Source: Hyphomicrobiales bacterium
GTDB lineage: Bacteria > Pseudomonadota > Alphaproteobacteria > Rhizobiales > Beijerinckiaceae
Length of the DNA: 48,821 bases
Reading direction: 5' to 3'
Assembly: GCA_028290705.1 (NCBI GenBank)
Contig: JAQGJH010000020.1
Span: forward strand, 1 to 48,821
The notes under the pieces are model-generated. The model was not told the DNA's origin. It saw nothing but the letters and a program-made list of their open reading frames with translations, and made no database searches. Position 1 is the first letter of the stretch. Every line of letters begins with the position of its first letter. Shown one piece after another: positions 42,972-48,821 of this stretch. The translations under genes and the position numbers were made by a program.

Positions 42972-45900
42972 ATGCGCCTTCTCGACCTCGGACTCGATCG
43001 CTATGGCCCCTTCACGGACCGGCGGTTGGTCTTCCGGCCCGACGCGAAGCTGCACATCGTGCATGGCGCGAACGAGGCCGGAAAAAGCTGCTCGCTTGCG
43101 GCCGTCACGGATCTGCTGTTCGGGATCGAGCGGCAGACCGCCTATGACTTTCTGCATCCAGGCAAGGAGATGCGGCTGACGGCGCGCGTCCGCGACCATC
43201 GCGGCGCGACCCTTGCGTTCAAACGCAGCAAGAACAAACCCCAGATTGCCGACCTCAGCGGCGTCGCACTCCCCGACGATGCGCTGGCCCCCTATCTGGG
43301 CGGCGTCGCCCGGACGGTCTTCCGGCGCGCCTTCGGGCTCGATGCCGAAGCTCTGCGCCGGAGCAGCGAGGAATTGAAACAGAGCGACGGGGAACTGGGG
43401 GCTGCGCTTTTCTCCGCCGCCTCGGGCCTGCGCGGCTTCGCCGACGTCCAGAAAGCGCTGCAGGACGAGGCAGATGGCATATACGGCGATCGGCGCGCCA
43501 ACAGTCGCCTGTTTTATCAGGCGCTCGACCGCTTCGAGAAAGCCCGCAAGGACTTGCGCGAGCACGAGACACGCGGCGGCGATCTGAAGAAGTTGCGCGA
43601 CGAACTGGCCGAACAAAGCGCCGAAGTCGAACGTCTCCGGGCGCGCCGCGCCGAGATCGCGACACAATTTTCGCGCCTCGAACGTCTGCGCCGGGCTCTG
43701 CCGATCATCCGCGCGATCGACGACGCGCAGGCGGCGCTCGCGGCGCTCGGCGAAACGCCGAACCTTCCCGCAGGCATCGGAGAAGCCCTTGTTGCAGCCG
43801 TGGAAACTGCCCGGCGTGCGCAGGAGGAAGAGCAAAAGCAATCCGCGGCTTCGACGCGGCTCGAAGAAGAACTGGCCGGGATCAAGTTCGACGCCAGACT
43901 CATCGAAGCGTCGGGCGAAGTCGAGAAGATGCGCATCAAATCGGGCGAATACGCCAAGGCTTTGGTCGATCTGCCGGTCGTCGAGCGCGAGCATGCCGCC
44001 GTTCTCGATATGCTGTCGAGACTCGCCCGTCGGCTCGGCCTCGCCGACGTGGCGGCCCTCGTGGAACGCCAGCCCGACGACGCAAGCCGCGTGCGCCTCG
44101 CCGCGCTTCTCGAACAGGGAACGACCCTGAAAGCCGCGCGCGATGGCTGCCTGGCCGCCCGCCGGCGCGAGGCTTCGGCGCTGGAGGCTCGGCGAGCGTC
44201 GCGCCAGGCGTCTGGCGTCCTGCGCGATCCGAAGCCTTTCGAGGAAAGACTGAACGCGCTGGCGGGCGTGGTCAAGCGCGCCGAAGCCATGCTGGCGGAA
44301 GCACCTGAACTCGATGCCGAAAAATCGCGGTTGGGCGAAGCGGCCGCGCGACTGTCACCGCCCGTGCGCGATCTGGAGCGGCTGGCCGCCGCTTCCTTCC
44401 CGAACCCGGCTCTGATCAAGGCATATTCGGCACGTTTCGAGGAATGCGAAAGAACCCTCGCGCGAAGCCGGGACGATCTCGCGAAAGCCAAAGCCGAACT
44501 CGCGCAACTGTCGCGCGCATTGTCGGATCTTTCCGCCAGCGGCCCGATCCCGACACCCGATGCGATCGCGGCGGCGCGGGCGGAACGCGACGCCCGATGG
44601 TCGAGGCTGAGCGCCATCCTGCTCGGAGGCGCGACGCCGGCCGACGCCATTTCGACGCCCGCGCACATCGCAGCTTTCGAACTCGCCAAGGCCGAGGCTG
44701 ACCGGCTGGCCGATGCTCGTGCGACCGATGCGACCCGCGTCGCGGCCCATCTGGACAAAGCCCGCCAGGCGACGGAAGCGACCGCCCGCATCGAGGCTTT
44801 CGAGACTGATAGGGCAAATCTCGAACGCGCCTCGCGGCGACTTTACGAGGAATGGACCGCGCAATGGGGCGAAGCTGACGTTCAGCCTCTTGCGCCGGCC
44901 GACATGCTGTCATGGCGGGTCGAGATCGACGGATTGCTCGCACGGCGCGATCGATGGCGCGACCGCCAAAGCCAACACACGGCCGGCCAGCGCGGCATCG
45001 AGGATGCACGTCCGGCTCTCGACGCGCTCGTCATGGATCTCGGACTTGAAGCCATGGCGGGACTGCCGGTGCCGGCGCTGGCCGATCGCATTTCCGCCGA
45101 GATCGGAAATGTTTCGCGGCTCTGGAGCGCGGCCCGCGACGACGAGGCGATCATCCGCGATCTGGGCAAGCGCGCCGAAGCGGCAGCAGAGGCCGAAGCC
45201 AAGGCGCAGGAAAGCTTCTCCGATTGGCAGAAGGCATTCCGGGCCGCCCTTCCCCGGATCGGCCTGACCGAGGCGGCAGACGAATCGGAGGCGGCGGCCG
45301 TGCTGGACGCGTGGCGCGACGTACCCGCGGCCGAGACGCAGCTCAACCTTCTCCGTCGCCGGATCGACGGGATCCGCCGCGATGCGCGCCAGTTCGAGGC
45401 TGACCTCAAGACGCTCGTCGACGAACTCGCCCCCGACCTCGCCGGAAATGCCCCGGACGCAATCCTGCAAACCCTTGCTGAGCGCACCACGACGGCGCGG
45501 GACGCCCGCACGCGCCGCGAAGAGACGCGCCGCCGCGTGCAGGAAGCCGCCGCCCGATTGGCCGAGTGCCGGAGCGCGGATGCGCTCGCCGGCCGCGCGC
45601 TCACATTGTTGGCCGAGCGCACGGGGCTGCCGGGCGAAACCGATTTCGAGGCCGTGGGACGGCGCCTCGCGTCCCGCGACGCAATTCTCCGCGCTCTTGA
45701 GCAGAAACGCAGCGAGCTCGCCAATGCGGCGGACGGACGCGCCGAGTCCGACTTACGCCATGCGCTCGCGAACCATGATCCGGACACCGCGGATCAAGAC
45801 GCCGCGCGCCTGCGCGAAGAAGATCGCGCACTGGAACTCGCAGGGAATGAAGCTTTCGCGGCCCACCGCGACATCGAGACTCGGCTGCTGGCGCTCGAGA

Positions 45901-46463
45901 GCGCCGTTGGAGCCGAAATCGCCGCACAGCAACGCCGAAACGCAGAAGCCGAGATGGTCGAGGCCGCGCGCGACTGGGCCGTGCTCAGCATTGGCGCGCG
46001 CATGATCGGAACCGCGATCGAACGCCAGCGCGTCGGCCGTCAGGAACCGCTGATGATGCGCGCGGGCGAACTGTTCGAACTGCTCACCGGCGGCTCATAT
46101 CGCGGCCTCGGGCAGGAATACGAGGACGACACGCCCCACCTCGTCGGCCACCGAAGCAGCGGCGGCTCCGTTAAAATCGTCAACATGAGCGAGGGAACGC
46201 GAGACCAGCTCTACCTGGCCTTGCGCCTCGCCTATGTGGAGGACTTCGCGCGCCGGGCGGAGCCCCCACCGTTCTTGGGCGACGATCTCTTCGCATCGTT
46301 CGACGATGCGCGCACCGCGCACGGGCTCAGGGCGCTCGCAGCCATCGGCGATACCGTCCAGCCGATTCTCTTCACCCATCACGGGTTCGTCGTCGAGACG
46401 GCACGCCGCGAACTCGGCGACGATGTCGATATCTTGTCTCTGGCAACAGACCAGCATGCGTGA
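42972..46463 (+). CDS. YhaN/SbcC-like AAA family ATPase
   Basis: The 1163-residue protein has an N-terminal half ATPase with Walker A HGANEAGKS and a C-terminal half with SEGTRDQLYLALRLAYVEDF (signature) and FLGDDLFASFDDARTAHGL (Walker B). In between lie long Ala/Glu/Arg-rich heptad-like stretches forming coiled coils, typical of SMC/Rad50/SbcC proteins. It lacks a CxxC zinc hook, as in YhaN. With the nuclease encoded just upstream it should process DNA ends or unusual structures. The codon use is very GC-rich and Ala/Arg heavy. The next gene is arsR, 56 bp on. Confidence 0.93.
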   Translation: MRLLDLGLDRYGPFTDRRLVFRPDAKLHIVHGANEAGKSCSLAAVTDLLFGIERQTAYDFLHPGKEMRLTARVRDHRGATLAFKRSKNKPQIADLSGVALPDDALAPYLGGVARTVFRRAFGLDAEALRRSSEELKQSDGELGAALFSAASGLRGFADVQKALQDEADGIYGDRRANSRLFYQALDRFEKARKDLREHETRGGDLKKLRDELAEQSAEVERLRARRAEIATQFSRLERLRRALPIIRAIDDAQAALAALGETPNLPAGIGEALVAAVETARRAQEEEQKQSAASTRLEEELAGIKFDARLIEASGEVEKMRIKSGEYAKALVDLPVVEREHAAVLDMLSRLARRLGLADVAALVERQPDDASRVRLAALLEQGTTLKAARDGCLAARRREASALEARRASRQASGVLRDPKPFEERLNALAGVVKRAEAMLAEAPELDAEKSRLGEAAARLSPPVRDLERLAAASFPNPALIKAYSARFEECERTLARSRDDLAKAKAELAQLSRALSDLSASGPIPTPDAIAAARAERDARWSRLSAILLGGATPADAISTPAHIAAFELAKAEADRLADARATDATRVAAHLDKARQATEATARIEAFETDRANLERASRRLYEEWTAQWGEADVQPLAPADMLSWRVEIDGLLARRDRWRDRQSQHTAGQRGIEDARPALDALVMDLGLEAMAGLPVPALADRISAEIGNVSRLWSAARDDEAIIRDLGKRAEAAAEAEAKAQESFSDWQKAFRAALPRIGLTEAADESEAAAVLDAWRDVPAAETQLNLLRRRIDGIRRDARQFEADLKTLVDELAPDLAGNAPDAILQTLAERTTTARDARTRREETRRRVQEAAARLAECRSADALAGRALTLLAERTGLPGETDFEAVGRRLASRDAILRALEQKRSELANAADGRAESDLRHALANHDPDTADQDAARLREEDRALELAGNEAFAAHRDIETRLLALESAVGAEIAAQQRRNAEAEMVEAARDWAVLSIGARMIGTAIERQRVGRQEPLMMRAGELFELLTGGSYRGLGQEYEDDTPHLVGHRSSGGSVKIVNMSEGTRDQLYLALRLAYVEDFARRAEPPPFLGDDLFASFDDARTAHGLRALAAIGDTVQPILFTHHGFVVETARRELGDDVDILSLATDQHA

Positions 46464-46510
46464 CGAGAACGGGCCACACGCCTCTTGCCTTTGCCCGACA
46501 TTTCTGCAAT

Positions 46511-46530
46511 TCTGGATATATGGATACAGA
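46511..46530. promoter_or_regulatory. possible ArsR operator overlapping the arsR start
   Basis: TCTGGATATATGGATACAGA is an imperfect dyad with TCTG and CAGA ends and an AT-rich middle, spanning the arsR ATG at 46520. A TTGCCT / AATTCT pair 17 bp apart (46485-46513) lies just upstream, so ArsR binding would block transcription. The -10 fit is poor. Confidence 0.35.
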
Positions 46531-46876
46531 CAACGCTCTTCTCGCGTTCGCGGCTCTTGCCCAGCCGACCAGGCTCGAAGCCTTCCGGTTGATGGTGAAG
46601 GCCGAGCCGGCTGGCCTGGCCGCCGGTGAACTCGCCCGAACACTCTCCGTGCCGCAGAACACGCTCTCCACGCATCTCGCGATTCTCGCGCGCGCCGGCC
46701 TGGTTCTGAGCGAGCGACGAAGCCGCTCGATCGTCTATCGCGCGAACCTCGGGACGTTGAGCGAAGTCACGCTCTTTCTATTGAAGGATTGCTGTGGCGG
46801 CGCGCCCTCGATCTGCGAACCGCTCATCGCTGAACTCTCGATGCCCTGCGACTGCCCGGAGACCTCCCATGGCTGA
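46520..46876 (+). CDS. arsR: arsenical resistance regulator ArsR
   Basis: The 118-residue ArsR/SmtB repressor has a winged helix-turn-helix (LARTLSVPQNTLSTHLAILARA). Arsenite would be sensed by the C-terminal cysteines: Cys91-Cys92 and Cys99 in KDCCGGAPSIC, the arrangement of the AfArsR type, with further Cys110 and Cys112. Arsenite binding releases it from the operator and turns on the operon. The ATG at 46520 is preferred to an in-frame start 20 codons upstream. Its 3' end overlaps arsC by 8 bp. Confidence 0.95.
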   Translation: MDTDNALLAFAALAQPTRLEAFRLMVKAEPAGLAAGELARTLSVPQNTLSTHLAILARAGLVLSERRSRSIVYRANLGTLSEVTLFLLKDCCGGAPSICEPLIAELSMPCDCPETSHG

Positions 46877-47396
46877 GAAGATCTACAACGTCCTGTTTCT
46901 CTGCACGGGAAATACGGCCCGTTCGATCCTGGCCGAAGCCATCTTGCGCGCGTCGGGCAATCCGCATTTCCGAGCCTTCTCGGCAGGCAGTCAGCCTAAG
47001 GGGGAGGTCAATCCCATTGCGTTGAAGGTCCTGTCCGACCTGGACATCGCGACCGAGGGATTGTCGTCCAAAAGCTGGGACGTTTTCGCCGTTCCGCAGG
47101 CTCCCGTGATGGATTTCGTCTTCACCGTCTGTGACAGCGCCGCCGGAGAAGCATGTCCCTTGTGGCCCGGCCAGCCGATGACCGCGCATTGGGGCATCGA
47201 GGATCCAGCGGCGGTCGAGGGAACCGAGGTCGAGAAACGGGCGGCTTTCGTCACCGCTGCGCGGTTCCTGAAGAACCGCATCAACGCCTTCATCAACCTG
47301 CCGCTGTCGTCACTCGACAAAATCACGCTCGGGGCAAAGCTCCGCGAAATCGGCCATGGCGAAGGCGCCACCGACGCACGCAAAGGAGCGGCATGA
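46869..47396 (+). CDS. arsC: arsenate reductase ArsC, low-molecular-weight phosphatase type
   Basis: The 175-residue enzyme is in the thioredoxin-coupled/LMW-PTPase family. The active loop is FLCTGNTARSILAEA, a C-x5-R-S phosphatase loop, and the later FTVCDSAAGEACPLWPG holds the extra cysteines used for reduction. It converts arsenate to arsenite. It overlaps arsR and the second arsC (ATGA at 47393-47396), so the four genes form one transcript. Confidence 0.94.
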   Translation: MAEKIYNVLFLCTGNTARSILAEAILRASGNPHFRAFSAGSQPKGEVNPIALKVLSDLDIATEGLSSKSWDVFAVPQAPVMDFVFTVCDSAAGEACPLWPGQPMTAHWGIEDPAAVEGTEVEKRAAFVTAARFLKNRINAFINLPLSSLDKITLGAKLREIGHGEGATDARKGAA

Positions 47397-47824
47397 AAAT
47401 GGACGTGATCATCTATCACAATCCGGCATGCGAAACGTCGCGCAACACACTGGCGCTCATCCGCAATGCGGGTGTGGAACCGCATGTCGTGGAATACCTG
47501 AAGTCGCCGCCGACACGAGAGATGCTTCGGCAATTGGTGACGCGCGCCGACCTGACGATCCGCGACATCCTTCGCGAGAAGGGCACGCCCTTCCACGAAC
47601 TCAACCTCCAGGATCCCTCTCTCGACGACGCGGCTCTGATCGACGCGATCATGCTGCACCCCATCCTCATGAACCGTCCGTTCGTTGTTTCGCCGAAAGG
47701 TGTTCGGCTGTGTCGACCATCCGAACTCGTGCTCGATCTTCTGCCGCCTCAGAAAGGCGAATTCTACAAGGAAGACGGAGAACGGGTCGTCGATGAGAAC
47801 GGTCGCCGCGTTGCCACTGCCTGA
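47393..47824 (+). CDS. arsC: arsenate reductase ArsC, glutaredoxin type
   Basis: The 143-residue enzyme is of the unrelated glutaredoxin-dependent ArsC family. The catalytic Cys13 lies in YHNPACETSRNT, and PILMNRPFVVSPKGVRLCRPSE carries the family's conserved Arg residues. It reduces arsenate with glutathione and glutaredoxin. ATG 47393 overlaps the stop of the phosphatase-type arsC and has GGAG upstream. Having both arsC types in one operon is notable; each may use a different reductant. Confidence 0.94.
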   Translation: MKMDVIIYHNPACETSRNTLALIRNAGVEPHVVEYLKSPPTREMLRQLVTRADLTIRDILREKGTPFHELNLQDPSLDDAALIDAIMLHPILMNRPFVVSPKGVRLCRPSELVLDLLPPQKGEFYKEDGERVVDENGRRVATA

Positions 47825-47834
47825 GGTTTCCCGC

Positions 47835-48821
47835 ATGTCGATTTTCGAACGTTACCTCAGCATCTGGGTCTTTTTCTGCATCGTGGTCGGCGTCGCCCTC
47901 GGCTGGCTGATGCCCGAGGCGTTCCGAACCATTGGTGCGGCCGAAATCGCCAAGGTAAACCTGCCGGTCGCCGTCCTGGTCTGGCTGATGATCATCCCGA
48001 TGCTGCTGAAAATCGACTTTTCGTCACTTCGGCACGTCGGCCGCCACTGGCGCGGCATCGGCGTCACATTGTTCGTCAATTGGGCGGTCAAGCCCTTCAG
48101 CATGGCTCTGCTCGGATGGTTTTTCATATCATGGCTGTTCCGCCCATGGCTTCCTGCTGACCAGATCGACAGCTATATCGCAGGCCTCATCATTCTTGCG
48201 GCCGCACCCTGCACCGCAATGGTCTTCGTCTGGTCGAACCTGACGCGCGGCGAACCGCATTTCACGCTGAGCCAGGTCGCGCTGAACGACGCCATCATGA
48301 TCGTCGCCTTCGCGCCCATCGTGGCGTTCCTCCTCGGGCTCTCGGCCATTGCCGTGCCGTGGGACACACTGGTCTTGTCCGTGGCGCTCTACATCATCGT
48401 GCCGGTGATCGTCGCACAACTCATACGGCGCGCCATCGTTTCCGGCGCAGGAGAAGCGGCACTCCAGCGCCTGATGGCTCGTCTCGGCCCGATTTCCATT
48501 GCGGCCCTGCTCGCAACGCTGGTTCTGCTGTTTGGTTTTCAGGGCGAGCAGATCCTCGCTCAACCGCTCATCATTCTCATGCTCGCTGTTCCGATCCTGA
48601 TCCAGGTCTATTTCAACTCGGGCCTGGCCTATCTGCTCAATCGCGCCACCGGCGAGGCGCATTGCGTCGCCGGACCCTCCGCGTTGATCGGCGCCAGCAA
48701 TTTCTTCGAACTCGCCGTCGCAGCCGCCATCAGCTTGTTCGGGCTGCAATCGGGCGCGGCGCTCGCGACCGTCGTCGGCGTGTTGATCGAAGTGCCGGTC
48801 ATGCTTTCGGTGGTCGCCATC
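47835..48821 (+). CDS. acr3: ACR3-family arsenite efflux pump, cut by the window end
   Basis: The 329 visible codons start with MSIFERYLSIWVFFCIVVGV behind GAGG. The protein has many hydrophobic helices, with the conserved AAAPCTAMVFVWSNL (Cys for arsenite transfer) and GVLIEVPVMLSVVA near the visible end. This matches ACR3 arsenite permeases of about 350 residues; the last 20 or so residues are past the window. It exports arsenite made by the two ArsC enzymes. Confidence 0.95.
   Translation, partial: MSIFERYLSIWVFFCIVVGVALGWLMPEAFRTIGAAEIAKVNLPVAVLVWLMIIPMLLKIDFSSLRHVGRHWRGIGVTLFVNWAVKPFSMALLGWFFISWLFRPWLPADQIDSYIAGLIILAAAPCTAMVFVWSNLTRGEPHFTLSQVALNDAIMIVAFAPIVAFLLGLSAIAVPWDTLVLSVALYIIVPVIVAQLIRRAIVSGAGEAALQRLMARLGPISIAALLATLVLLFGFQGEQILAQPLIILMLAVPILIQVYFNSGLAYLLNRATGEAHCVAGPSALIGASNFFELAVAAAISLFGLQSGAALATVVGVLIEVPVMLSVVAI

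Noticed and set aside
43517-44791. A 424-codon Ser/Arg/Ala-rich open frame on the minus strand
   Set aside because: It is the antisense shadow of the coiled-coil part of the YhaN-like ATPase.

Overview
The window reads as a chromosomal segment of a GC-rich alphaproteobacterium, most likely of the order Hyphomicrobiales (Rhizobiales). The evidence is the dusB-ntrB-ntrC-ntrY-ntrX-hfq-hflX gene run, the eno/VOC/kdsA neighbourhood, a double cold-shock-domain protein, a DUF6481 protein and an ExoD-family protein. No rRNA, tRNA, CRISPR array, insertion sequence or phage gene was seen. The genus cannot be named from the sequence alone.

Layout. (1) 1-1454: the 3' end of a CorC/HlyC-type gene, then a lower-GC patch with a secreted protein of unknown function and what looks like the C-terminal stub of an Xre/MbcA-type antitoxin. 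(2) 1455-6469: a YciI-like protein, a glutathionyl-hydroquinone reductase, a double cold-shock protein, mazG, and hflX and hfq on the minus strand. (3) 6641-14277 (minus): the nitrogen regulatory block dusB, ntrB, ntrC, ntrY, ntrX, which appears to start from a promoter so close to dusB that its mRNA would be leaderless. (4) 14473-20863: eno, queF, an acyltransferase, kdsA, a VOC protein, a homocysteine methyltransferase-like enzyme and a spermidine-synthase-like methyltransferase. (5) 20996-25408: ExoD-like membrane protein, an orphan ABC substrate-binding protein, and a two-gene unit of an SbmA/YddA-type ABC protein with degenerate ATPase motifs and a methyltransferase-like protein. (6) 25735-29335: a double-domain KaiC-like ATPase overlapping a hybrid histidine kinase with an N-terminal pseudo-receiver domain.

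(7) 29483-37855: an accessory catabolic region, all on the plus strand. It has a TRAP transporter (dctP-dctQ-dctM type) behind a good sigma-54 (-24/-12) match, then a Rieske oxygenase behind an FNR/FixK-like box and a near-perfect 29-bp palindrome, then a CaiB/BaiF CoA-transferase, a Bug/TctC binding protein, a thiolase-like protein lacking the nucleophilic cysteine and its DUF35 partner. This reads as uptake, ring oxygenation, CoA activation and side-chain cleavage of an aromatic or alicyclic acid; the substrate is unknown. (8) 37856-41384: a PlsC acyltransferase, a DUF6481 gene interrupted by an in-frame TAA, a small conserved protein, a lipoprotein alpha/beta hydrolase and cspA. (9) 41739-46463: a YhaO/YhaN-type nuclease-ATPase pair related to SbcD/SbcC. 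(10) 46520-48821: an arsenic resistance operon arsR, arsC (phosphatase-type), arsC (glutaredoxin-type), and acr3, cut by the window end.

The strongest leads are the promoter architecture of the Rieske oxygenase gene, the degenerate ABC protein with its methyltransferase-like partner, the KaiC-like/pseudo-receiver kinase pair, the terminator-like hairpin in the double cold-shock gene leader, and the interrupted DUF6481 gene.
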